Origin: an uncultured Prevotella sp.
GTDB lineage: Bacteria > Bacteroidota > Bacteroidia > Bacteroidales > Bacteroidaceae
Reading direction: 5' to 3'
DNA: 45,384 nucleotides
NCBI GenBank assembly: GCA_900314935.1
Contig: OMXE01000026.1
Span: forward strand, 1 to 45,384
The notes under the pieces were generated by a model, which saw nothing but the letters and a program-made list of their open reading frames with translations, was not told the DNA's origin and made no database searches. Made by a program: the position numbers and the translations under genes. Numbering within the stretch: the stretch's first letter is position 1; the number at the start of each line of letters is the position of its first letter. Positions 37,497-45,272 of the stretch are shown one piece after another.

Positions 37497-39955
37497 TTCA
37501 AAGCATTCCTTAGTTTATCTGCTTGCTGATTAAATTGTTCGTCGTTGTCAAACCAATATTCTCTAAGCATTGGTATAATGTCATATTCAACGATACTTTC
37601 CAAATCAGCACCTTTTTCAAAATTGCACAAATAGCTATGGCCAATGCAGAAACCAGAGCCCAGCGAGTCGTCATCAGTAATCACCTTATTCAATTCAATG
37701 ATGGCATCAATAAGGTTTCTTAATTGGGGGGTCGACCATCCTAAAATGTTATTCTTATAACTATCGGTTTCGAATCCAGGTTTCATTTCAAAGAAACTGA
37801 ATCTACGACGTAGAGCATAGTCTATCATTGCCAGCGAACGGTCGGCCGTATTCATCATACCAATTATGTATATATTTGATGGTACGGCAAACTCTTCTTC
37901 GTTATACGAAAGCTGTATCGGCTTATCACGATAGTCTGATTCTATGAGCATCAGCAACTCACCAAATATCTTACTGAGATTACCACGATTTATCTCGTCA
38001 ATAATAAAGAAATACTTGTGTTCTTTGTCAATAGCTGCTTGTCTGCAGAACTTACGGAATATACCGTGTTTCATATCAAATCCACCATTCTCGTTTGGTT
38101 TATATCCCATCACGAAATCTTCATAACTATAGTTCTGGTGGAACTGAACCTGCATTACTCTATTCTCATCTTTCTCGCCCATAATGGCATAAGCTAATCG
38201 CCTAGCTGCAAAGGTCTTTCCAACACCGGGCGCACCTTGTAGAATAAGATTCTTCTTTCTGAGCAACAGATTCTTAAGCGTAACAAAGTCTTTTTTAGAA
38301 ACAAATACTTCTTCTAAGAATTCTTTCTCAGAATATGGCTCGTTTGCCTTCTTTTTAGACAATGGATTATCCCCGCGCACCAACTCCATTATAATATCAT
38401 ATTCATTTGGAGTAACTTTGAAGAAAGAACCCTGTTGAGACCTCATATACTCCATTTTTTCCAATCCTGGTGTATTTCTTAGGGTTGCGAAATCTATGGG
38501 AGACGGTAGCTTTTCGGTCATCTTGAAGTATATTTCTTCACCGTCATTCTCTTTAGATATTGTCAGTAAACATACAATTTGTTTTGTTGGTGAAGACTCA
38601 TATCCTAAAACGACATCTCCTGCTTTTGCATCAAGGAAATTCTTAAAAACATTTCTCTTGTGTCCATTTTCGTTATACAAACTGTAAGATTGTTCTTCGC
38701 CGATCTTCATATCCGTAATACTCCAGATCTTTGGATTGGCTACCAACCACCAGTAGTTCTTTTCAGGAAAATCAATAGGCTCTTGCACTTTTGTACCACC
38801 ATCAATTAAATTGTTCAGATAGTTCACACTGCTTGTATTATCAGTAATGTTGGTCAGCGTCTTCATTGCTAACATAACATTTGTTTCCCATTCACCTTTA
38901 TGAGTCCAATTTACCTTACGCAGATGGAAATAAGTTAGACGATCAGCATCATAATAATAATCAGATGTGACCACACCTCTACCAACAATCTTCGATCTTC
39001 CTTTCTTGGCAAACACAATGTCTCCAGGTTTCATCTCATATGCAAAGCTATATAGCATATCAGCACTTTTCGACTGACTGGATTCTGCATCATAGTTTAA
39101 CTTCAAAGGAGCTATCAAATCCTCTTGCTTTTTATATTCCTTCAGGTCGCCTATTTTATCCCAGCCTAAGCCCATAATACCATCCTGATAGTATTCATCC
39201 CAGAATACAGCATTCTCACCTGGAGCATATAACCAATAAGAGACACCATCGTTTTTTAATTTGGTTTCTTTGTTCGGTTTAGAATCTAATGACATCCAAG
39301 CTGTATATGAAAACTCTGCATAATTTGTATAGCCAAGAGATTCAGACTTCATCTTCACGTCGAGTTTCTTCATAATACCTTCATACTCTTTATAGAGCAA
39401 GAATTTCGAAGTGTCTAATCTAATACCCAATGTGTTCAGCAAACTCTGACTGGTTCCGTCTAATGGCATAAATCTGTCAGGACGTATCCAGAACAACCCC
39501 ATTGTAAGATTGAATTTAATCAAGAATTGACCCTTCAGAGCATTATATGAATCCTCAATATTTCTATCGAGAACAGCATCAACGAACACATTCCATAGTC
39601 TTTCAATGTCTCCTTGTTTTCGTCGGTTTTCAAATGCCATGAAGTTTGTTCTTTGAGTATTCATCAAAGGTATACCATCAAAATCTTCAGGAACAGGTGA
39701 AGATATATTTAGATAACCCTTAAACTTTCTACAGATATCAATGCGTTTATCGTTAGTTATACCTCGATTAAATACAGCATAGACAGTAAAAGGGTCAATA
39801 TCTGGAACGCGCCTACCATCAGGTGCATCTTTCAGATGATTGATATACCCTTGAAGGTTATCATATATCCAATCCACTAACGGCTTTCTGTCGTTTCTAA
39901 ACTGCAAAAGTTTCTTCGACATCTCTTTATAAAACGGTATCCATGTATATGCCAT
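37493..39955 (-). CDS. mcrB: McrB-type AAA+ GTPase with EVE-like DNA-reader modules
   Basis: 820 aa. Residues 1-230: an N-terminal domain I do not recognise. About 237-345: an EVE/PUA-like module (SYWLYAPGENAVFWDEYY, IMGLGWDKIGDL, KPGDIVFAKKGRSKIVGRG). About 399-500: a second EVE-type module (NYWWLVANPKIWSI, AKAGDVVLGYESSPTKQIV). 555-820: the McrB AAA+ domain with Walker A GAPGVGKT (574-581), Walker B FFIIDEINRGN (649-) and the McrB signature MNTADRS (701-707). EVE domains bind modified cytosines, so the target should be modified DNA. It works with McrC, with which it overlaps by 4 nt. One counted 60-base line is 27% GC. Confidence 0.9.
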   Translation of the reverse strand: MAYTWIPFYKEMSKKLLQFRNDRKPLVDWIYDNLQGYINHLKDAPDGRRVPDIDPFTVYAVFNRGITNDKRIDICRKFKGYLNISSPVPEDFDGIPLMNTQRTNFMAFENRRKQGDIERLWNVFVDAVLDRNIEDSYNALKGQFLIKFNLTMGLFWIRPDRFMPLDGTSQSLLNTLGIRLDTSKFLLYKEYEGIMKKLDVKMKSESLGYTNYAEFSYTAWMSLDSKPNKETKLKNDGVSYWLYAPGENAVFWDEYYQDGIMGLGWDKIGDLKEYKKQEDLIAPLKLNYDAESSQSKSADMLYSFAYEMKPGDIVFAKKGRSKIVGRGVVTSDYYYDADRLTYFHLRKVNWTHKGEWETNVMLAMKTLTNITDNTSSVNYLNNLIDGGTKVQEPIDFPEKNYWWLVANPKIWSITDMKIGEEQSYSLYNENGHKRNVFKNFLDAKAGDVVLGYESSPTKQIVCLLTISKENDGEEIYFKMTEKLPSPIDFATLRNTPGLEKMEYMRSQQGSFFKVTPNEYDIIMELVRGDNPLSKKKANEPYSEKEFLEEVFVSKKDFVTLKNLLLRKKNLILQGAPGVGKTFAARRLAYAIMGEKDENRVMQVQFHQNYSYEDFVMGYKPNENGGFDMKHGIFRKFCRQAAIDKEHKYFFIIDEINRGNLSKIFGELLMLIESDYRDKPIQLSYNEEEFAVPSNIYIIGMMNTADRSLAMIDYALRRRFSFFEMKPGFETDSYKNNILGWSTPQLRNLIDAIIELNKVITDDDSLGSGFCIGHSYLCNFEKGADLESIVEYDIIPMLREYWFDNDEQFNQQADKLRNALK

Positions 39956-39968
39956 AGCTATGATAGTT

Positions 39969-40922
39969 TTAATTAATTCTCTTTACTCCATACCTCTCTT
40001 TCGTTAAGATTCTCCTAAACATATCCTCCCATTTCTGTAGTTCTTTAGAATCTTTATTATACAGTTTTGTGGTATGTATAAATGTAAACGACTCTAGGTT
40101 ATTATATAAATCAGTTACGGAAACACCTTGATTACGAATGTTATCTTTAATGTTTCGTTCTGATCTCTCATCAAGTGTGATAAATGTAAGATGTCTTATA
40201 GGCTTAGGTGCAGTGCTGGCAGCCTTGAAGAAATCTCTGAAGTACCCGAAATCCATTTCATTAACAGAGTGCCCATAAAAGATAATTTCTTTGGCCTCCA
40301 GAAGGTTACGAGCCACATGATTTGCCTTGTTAAGCATATTATATTTATACATAAAAGACAATCTCTTATTTACTTCATGACCTTCCAAAAGATCGCATCC
40401 CAAAACTATGTCATCTTCATATAAACTACCATGAACATGGGTTTGTTCGTAATCTGAATAGTATTTAATTGGGGTAGAAAGAAATCGTTGGGGTGCCGTG
40501 TAGTTAAAATTTATTTCAACCATTTTTAGAGGGCAAAGAGCTATTCGGGTCAAAAAGTTATACGGCATACTACTATCAGCCATTTCATGTCCACTTGATA
40601 CACGAATCAAATAATCTTTCAATGCTTTCTTTAATTTTTTGAATTCTGACTCAATTTCACGAATATCATTATCGGAACACTCCTGATGATTGTTTAGAAA
40701 CAGCAAAATCTCCTCTTCAATATCAAACCAGTTCTCTTTTCTATATGCCTGTGTACGAAGATGATCAATTAGAGAGTGCTCTAAATAATCTTTTGTTGGA
40801 AATAAGCCCAAAGACTTTATTAACTCATCCCATTCTTTACTATTAATAAAGTCAGAATACCTAGAAGGAAGGCCTAAGTCTAGATCAAATCCATTTCCTA
40901 TTATGATTGCAAGTTCTGCCAT
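39969..40922 (-). CDS. abiH: AbiH-family abortive infection protein
   Basis: 317 aa. Visible AbiH features: IIIGNGFDLDLGLPSRYSDF at the N-terminus (nucleotide-binding-type strand-loop), VEINFNYTAPQRFL, HVHGSLYEDDIVLGCD, and FYGHSVNEMDFGYFRDFF. AbiH stops phage growth by an uncharacterised route; the GNGFD...HVHG...GHS pattern recalls SIR2-like NAD-binding folds (inference). It lies between the IIG enzyme and mcrB with gaps of 6 and 13 nt, so it belongs to the same transcript. Confidence 0.85.
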   Translation of the reverse strand: MAELAIIIGNGFDLDLGLPSRYSDFINSKEWDELIKSLGLFPTKDYLEHSLIDHLRTQAYRKENWFDIEEEILLFLNNHQECSDNDIREIESEFKKLKKALKDYLIRVSSGHEMADSSMPYNFLTRIALCPLKMVEINFNYTAPQRFLSTPIKYYSDYEQTHVHGSLYEDDIVLGCDLLEGHEVNKRLSFMYKYNMLNKANHVARNLLEAKEIIFYGHSVNEMDFGYFRDFFKAASTAPKPIRHLTFITLDERSERNIKDNIRNQGVSVTDLYNNLESFTFIHTTKLYNKDSKELQKWEDMFRRILTKERYGVKRIN

Positions 40923-40928
40923 AATATA

Positions 40929-43900
40929 TCATTTTGAATTCATCACAATATCTCTTTCCTCTGGTGTCAAGCCATAGAGGTCGAAAACTCGCTGGTCTAT
41001 CTCGTTATCTGTTTGAGCGATTTGGGCAGAGAGTTGGTTGCATGCTTCGCGGTATTGATTGAAGTAGTCTTCCCACTCGTCTTGTTGACTTAATGAGAGT
41101 TTTATCTTCTGTTTCTTCAGCTCAGCCACGAATGACTTGAAGTCCAACTGGTCAAATGACTGCAACGCCGTCGTTTTTTTCACGCCCTCGAAGTTCTCCG
41201 AAAGTCGACGAAGGAAACGGCTACGCTTCTCCTGTAACTCTTTGTTGAGTGAGAGCATTGTGTCAGCAAGGGTGATGAAGGGGTGCTGTTCTATATCAAC
41301 AGGTATGCGAAATTTCTCAAAGTAAACCTTGCTTATTTCTCGAGTACCACCTTGAAGTTCTGGACAATTGTACCAAATCCAAAGCTTACATAATTGAGAA
41401 TTAAATATAGCCATTAAGAATCTCAGAAGGGGATCATTCTCTTTTGTTGTAATAAAAAAGCATTTTTGATTTGTCAAGACACCTGAATCATCATAGCAGA
41501 AAGGGAAGATACTTGTCATATTAGGATATACTATCTTTGGCTTAGCAAACTCTTCTAGATATGCGCAATTTCTAAGATTATAAGGAGTATCACCCTTGTC
41601 CCCTCTTTTTACTAATTTATCAATATACTGGTCGAGATACTTTTTAATTGATTGGTAATCATTAATATCAACAGGAGGAATACCAGAATCTTTGACTCCG
41701 TTATGGGTGTTGATAATATAAAGATCTTCATTTGGAGAACCCCATGCCTGTATATCTCTTCCACGCAATAGAGGTTTAATGAGTTCGGCGCTCTTGGGGT
41801 CTTCTGCGATGAGTTTTTCTTTGGTGTCTCCGTCGATAAAGAAAGCATCATTATAACCTGTCAATATACCCCTATATATGGATATTGGCAAATCCCTTAA
41901 TGCAGTTCCTTTCTGCATCTTCTGTAAAATATTGAAATGGGCTTTTGGCTGAATAATCCATTCCTTTTCGCCGAATATTTCTGAAGGATAGTTTGCCAAC
42001 TGTTCAGGTACTTCTTGTAGAAAGTTCCCATGATAGGTTTTCTGATTGAGCGATAAAGCCAGGACTTCTTTGTCTCGTTCGTTGCTTTTTCGTGTTACAA
42101 AGATGCAGACATAAATTGTTGCCTCGTCGAAGAATTGAACATCGCCAAAATTGATAATCTGCTGTAGGTTGCTCTTTGCCATAAACCGACGCAACTCCTT
42201 ACCATAAGAAACAAGCATCCATTTGTTGGGCATGATGAACGATTGCAATCCTCCTGGCTTCAGCAGATTATAGCCTCTCTCGGTAAACAAGCAATAGAGG
42301 TCGGCACTCTTGTTATATGTCTCAAAACCACACTTGGCATATACATCACTCATTTCGCCCATGCTTTGCAACTGAACATACGGCGGGTTGCCAATTACCA
42401 CATCAAAACCACCCTTTTCGAACACTTTGGGGAACTGTTCTTGCCAATTGAAAGCCTTGTCGCCAGCAATGGCAGGATCGCTGATAAGCGAATTGCCGCA
42501 CTTGATATTCTCATTGAGCGAGTTCAGTTTACGATGAGGCTTGGCGGTACGTAACCATAGAGCCAGCTGGGCAATCTCCACGCTTTCCTCGTTGATGTCA
42601 ACGCCATAGAGGTTGTTCTCCAAGATGCTGTTTTCCACGCTTTGAAACTCGATGGTTGAGCCTGTTATCTTTGCTTCCATCTCATCTATCAGCTTGTGCT
42701 CCTTCATCAGGAACTGCAAGGCTGCATTCAGAAATGCACCACTACCACAGGCGGGGTCGAGAATGGTGATTTGCAAGAGCCAGTCACGATATTGTTGTAA
42801 CTGGTCGAGCAGGCGTTTCTTTGTATGGAGTTGGCGGTGTTGATCAGAGAAATATTCTTCCTCTTTGATGTTGAATTGTTGTTTTTTCTCTGCACACAAC
42901 CGGCCCACGGTGTTCTCCACGATATACTTCGTAATGTATTGCGGGGTGTAGAACACACCGTCTTGCTTACGCTTGGAGGTGGTGGGGCTGTTCCCGCTGG
43001 TGATTTGCTGAGACACCTCTTCAATCTCCGAAAGTGAGTTTTCAAAGATATGACCGAGAATGTTCACATCCACATCGCTCTCGAAATCGTATTCTGATAG
43101 CTTGCGCGTATGTTTTACCAGAAGGTCGTCGCTAATCTTGATATTGTCCAGCACTTCATCGGGTTTGAACAAGCCACCGTTGTAGGCAAATATCTCATAC
43201 TTCTTACCCTGATAGCCGGTATTCATGTAACCGAAATACTTCTTTACCCGATCATAGAACGGACGGTATTCGTCCATTTCCTTCAGTTTCTCCCACTGGT
43301 CGATAATCTGCACCATCGAGTTAGGAGGAAGTAAACCACAATCCTCAGCAAAGAAGATAAAGAGTAGGCGGTCAAGAAGTTTCTGCGTCTTCTTGAATAG
43401 CAGCAGTTGCCATTCTTTTTCATCCTTTCCTTCGGGCGTTGGGTTCTGCTTCAGGATATCAGCAAAAAGATCGCGTTTGAACTGAGAATAGTCTTTGTAA
43501 AGTGCTTGGGTAATCTGGTCTTCTGAAGATACCGATTCTCCTTTCATCTGCAAAGCCACGCCCTTGACCACCTGCGGCCAAGCCAAGCAGAGGTAAAGTT
43601 CGCGGAAGTCGTCTTCGGTGAGAGTGAACAGATTCCACTCACGGTATTCCACAGCATTATCTATATAAAGGCGCAGCTTTTCGAAGTTGGAGATGATAAC
43701 CAGTCGTGTACCTACATGCTGACTCTTGTAGCCGAATGCCTGAGCCTCGATCTTCGAGAGGTCGGTGGTCTTGTGGTCTTTCAGTTCTATCACGCCAATC
43801 ACCTCACCATCGAGCTGTATGGCACCGTCGGCTTTCTTGGAGTTCGTCTCGTTCTTTTTCTCAGTGATGAGGTTATAGTTGGGCGAGGGATTCAGTGTGT

Positions 43901-44087
43901 AGCCAAGCACTTTCACAAAGAGCTCTCTGAGGAAGCCCTCCTGAAACTGCTCTTCCTTCGACTGGAGGATATTCTGCTGGATGTCCTTATTCAGGAAATA
44001 CTGCTGGTAGTTCTGCCAAGGAAGATCCGTCATTTCCTTGGGCAGCGCCTGTTTGTATTTATTTACTATCGTTTTCTGAAACAGCAT
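40929..44087 (-). CDS. type IIG (Eco57I-like) restriction-modification enzyme
   Basis: 1052 aa; nuclease, methyltransferase and specificity in one chain. N-terminal PD-(D/E)xK nuclease: D87 (KADGAI), E101 and K103 (VIELKDHK). A helical linker follows, then an N6-adenine methyltransferase with DPACGSGAFL (444-453) for S-adenosylmethionine and NPPY (567-570). The C-terminal TaqI/Eco57I-type recognition region is about 740-930 (LTGYNDAFFID ... KPLLRGRDIQAW ... KPKIVYPNM). ATG 44138 lies upstream of the promoter -7 box (44121-44114), so ATG 44087 is the start, with a leader of about 20 nt. The recognition region is far more AT-rich than the rest (28-32% against 47-60% GC in counted lines). First gene of the defence operon. 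Confidence 0.9.
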   Translation of the reverse strand: MLFQKTIVNKYKQALPKEMTDLPWQNYQQYFLNKDIQQNILQSKEEQFQEGFLRELFVKVLGYTLNPSPNYNLITEKKNETNSKKADGAIQLDGEVIGVIELKDHKTTDLSKIEAQAFGYKSQHVGTRLVIISNFEKLRLYIDNAVEYREWNLFTLTEDDFRELYLCLAWPQVVKGVALQMKGESVSSEDQITQALYKDYSQFKRDLFADILKQNPTPEGKDEKEWQLLLFKKTQKLLDRLLFIFFAEDCGLLPPNSMVQIIDQWEKLKEMDEYRPFYDRVKKYFGYMNTGYQGKKYEIFAYNGGLFKPDEVLDNIKISDDLLVKHTRKLSEYDFESDVDVNILGHIFENSLSEIEEVSQQITSGNSPTTSKRKQDGVFYTPQYITKYIVENTVGRLCAEKKQQFNIKEEEYFSDQHRQLHTKKRLLDQLQQYRDWLLQITILDPACGSGAFLNAALQFLMKEHKLIDEMEAKITGSTIEFQSVENSILENNLYGVDINEESVEIAQLALWLRTAKPHRKLNSLNENIKCGNSLISDPAIAGDKAFNWQEQFPKVFEKGGFDVVIGNPPYVQLQSMGEMSDVYAKCGFETYNKSADLYCLFTERGYNLLKPGGLQSFIMPNKWMLVSYGKELRRFMAKSNLQQIINFGDVQFFDEATIYVCIFVTRKSNERDKEVLALSLNQKTYHGNFLQEVPEQLANYPSEIFGEKEWIIQPKAHFNILQKMQKGTALRDLPISIYRGILTGYNDAFFIDGDTKEKLIAEDPKSAELIKPLLRGRDIQAWGSPNEDLYIINTHNGVKDSGIPPVDINDYQSIKKYLDQYIDKLVKRGDKGDTPYNLRNCAYLEEFAKPKIVYPNMTSIFPFCYDDSGVLTNQKCFFITTKENDPLLRFLMAIFNSQLCKLWIWYNCPELQGGTREISKVYFEKFRIPVDIEQHPFITLADTMLSLNKELQEKRSRFLRRLSENFEGVKKTTALQSFDQLDFKSFVAELKKQKIKLSLSQQDEWEDYFNQYREACNQLSAQIAQTDNEIDQRVFDLYGLTPEERDIVMNSK

Positions 44088-44112
44088 AGTTGATAGAAAT
44101 TCTAAGACTTTT

Positions 44113-44254
44113 GCAAAGATACGATTAAGCGAGGACAATACAAAATAAATTTTTATTTATTTTTATTGTCGAGCGAAAGTATCTTCGGCGAAGCCAATGT
44201 ACGATTAAGTGAGGACAATACAAAATAAATACGGATTTATTTTTATTGTCGAAA
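44113..44254 (-). repeat. two tandem copies of the ~80-bp promoter-bearing repeat (inverted relative to 79-241)
   Basis: The CAAA complements of the -33 boxes lie at 44141 and 44221, exactly 80 bp apart. The unit has the same parts as on the left: CTTCGGCGAAG hairpin, TTTCGCTCGACAATAAAAAT, AT-rich part, GTCCTCRCTTAATCG and the -7 box. The inner copy has a perfect -7 box; the outer has TACATTG. Confidence 0.8.
44114..44144 (-). promoter_or_regulatory. promoter of the defence operon
   Basis: Minus strand TTTG (44144-44141), 19 nt, TATCTTTG (44121-44114). Boxes and spacer are the same as in the nadK promoter at 211-241. Confidence 0.8.
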
Positions 44255-44384
44255 GGTGACAGGATCTGTCCCTTGTCACCCTCATGGCAAAAGTGCAACG
44301 GAGCGTTGCAGTTTAAATCACAGCCATTATATCGCTCGTAAAAGAAGGTGACAGGAACTGTCCCCTGTCACCATTCCTGTCACC
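44255..44384. repeat. REP-like palindromes in a pair
   Basis: Two 26-bp palindromic copies at 44255-44280 and 44347-44372 (outer arms GGTGACAGG and CCTGTCACC or TTGTCACC, inner CTGTCCC), plus a partial copy CCTGTCACC at 44376-44384. Between them lies a separate perfect stem TGCAACG-GAG-CGTTGCA (44294-44310). This spacing resembles REP doublets. No transposase is seen. Confidence 0.7.
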
Positions 44385-44464
44385 ATTAAGAATCATCGAC
44401 AAATAAAAGCTCAACAATGTGAGAAACGAGAGTTTTGATATGAGTTCAAAAGCTGGTGTGCTGA

Positions 44465-44509
44465 ATTTGTCCGATGCCGTCGGATTTTTTCCAAAGATTT
44501 GTCCGATGC
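44465..44509. repeat. 13-bp direct repeat ATTTGTCCGATGC
   Basis: Copies at 44465-44477 and 44497-44509. The first overlaps a small stem TCCGA-TGCCG-TCGGA. Role unknown. Confidence 0.6.
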
Positions 44510-44605
44510 TGAACATTCACGCTTCTCACTCTAAATATTCATTATCATATCAAATTTGAATATAAATGTTTGGTATTCTTTACTGAAAAGTGCTTAGATG
44601 AAGTG

Positions 44606-44721
44606 ATAAAATAACCCCTTCATGGTCTGAACTGCAATCAGGCATAGAAGGGGTTTTATTCCTTACGACAGTAACCCAGAGAGATGCAATCTAAGGGGCA
44701 TACATCGTAATGGTTTCTTTC
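44606..44721 (-). ncRNA. candidate small RNA of about 115 nt
   Basis: A promoter on the minus strand (TATCTTTG at 44735-44728, CTTG at -33 with a 20-nt spacer) would start RNA near 44721. A strong hairpin with a U-rich tail ends it near 44606. In between there is no convincing reading frame (ATGTATGCCCCTTAG gives only four residues), but TTACGA (near 44709) and TCGTAA (near 44664) can pair and enclose a smaller AGAT-TGC-ATCT hairpin. The same region was not recognised as a known RNA family. It could also be the leader of a lost gene. Confidence 0.5.
44613..44655 (-). terminator. terminator of the candidate small RNA
   Basis: AACCCCTTC (44613-44621) and GAAGGGGTT (44647-44655) form a 9-bp stem with a 25-nt loop. 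On the minus strand it is followed by ATTTTATC and on the plus strand by TTATT, so it may work both ways. Confidence 0.75.
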
Positions 44722-44727
44722 TTGTTG

Positions 44728-44759
44728 CAAAGATAAGAATAATTATTGAAACCACCAAG
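44728..44759 (-). promoter_or_regulatory. promoter of the candidate small RNA
   Basis: Minus strand CTTG (44759-44756), 20 nt, TATCTTTG (44735-44728). One mismatch to the -33 box. Confidence 0.6.
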
Positions 44760-44902
44760 AGTTATGTTATGTGTCATCTATTCTAGTATGGAAAAACACA
44801 AGTTCTATGTATGGATTTACAAATTGAAAGTGATATAATTCTAATGTTGTAAGTGTGCGAATATCATCTTTCTCATTATTTATCGATGTTTTTCAGATAA
44901 TT

Positions 44903-44940
44903 TGTCCCATTGTCCCATGTCCCATGTCCCATTAAGGTGG
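44903..44940 (-). repeat. GGGACAT heptamer array with conserved flank, copy 2
   Basis: On the minus strand CCACCTTAAT followed by GGGACAT-type units. 44911-44940 is an inverted perfect match to 30428-30457. Confidence 0.85.
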
Positions 44941-44975
44941 TTCATTATATGGGAGAAGAGAGAAATGGTTATAGA

Positions 44976-45040
44976 ATATAAGTATATATAATTTATATTA
45001 ATATATAATATATATATATTATATATATAATATAACATTC
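44976..45040. other. AT-only tract
   Basis: About 65 bp of nearly pure alternating A/T (TATATATAAT..), self-complementary over long stretches. It lies between inverted GGGACAT arrays. No gene is present. Confidence 0.7.
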
Positions 45041-45068
45041 AAAATCCTACATGCTGAAGGTGCTTAAT

Positions 45069-45095
45069 GGGACATGGGACATGGGACATGGGACG
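45069..45095 (+). repeat. GGGACAT heptamer array, copy 3
   Basis: Three perfect units plus GGGACG, preceded by CTTAAT as in the other copies. Confidence 0.85.
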
Positions 45096-45133
45096 TTTTG
45101 AGGCAGCCGGCAAGATTTGGTCGTGAACATGAT

Positions 45134-45199
45134 CTATGGCACTTTTCAGTGCAAACTATGGCACTTTCTGGCACAAACTATGGCAGTTTGTGTGTTTTG
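45134..45199 (+). repeat. three 22-bp direct repeats
   Basis: Copies start at 45134, 45156 and 45178 with CTATGGCA(C/G)TTT; the third diverges at its end. They stand about 45 bp upstream of the promoter at 45242, so they may bind a regulator. Confidence 0.75.
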
Positions 45200-45241
45200 T
45201 CAAAAAAATGCAGTTTGAAGTGAAAATAATTGACAAAATAT

Positions 45242-45272
45242 TTTGCCATGTCAGAAAAAGTTCGTACCTTTG
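45242..45272 (+). promoter_or_regulatory. promoter for a gene beyond the right edge
   Basis: TTTG at 45242-45245, 19 nt, TACCTTTG at 45265-45272, followed by C. The leader runs at least 100 nt to the window edge with no start codon that opens a long frame. Confidence 0.75.

Noticed and set aside
40929..44087. BREX PglX or DISARM methyltransferase
   Set aside because: An N-terminal nuclease motif is present, and no BrxC/PglZ or DrmA/B/C genes are nearby; type IIG fits better.
44088..44138. Longer start (44138) for the IIG enzyme
   Set aside because: The codon lies upstream of the -7 box at 44114-44121, so it would not be in the transcript.
44313..44516. 67-aa minus-strand frame
   Set aside because: It crosses a REP-like palindrome (GDRNGDRGQFLSP is the palindrome translated) and has no promoter or family.
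44976..45040. Replication origin at the AT-only tract
   Set aside because: No initiator boxes or initiator gene nearby; low complexity alone is not enough.
45134..45199. CRISPR array
   Set aside because: The 22-bp repeats are directly adjacent with no spacers; no cas genes are present. The 11-bp array at 34409 fails for the same reason.
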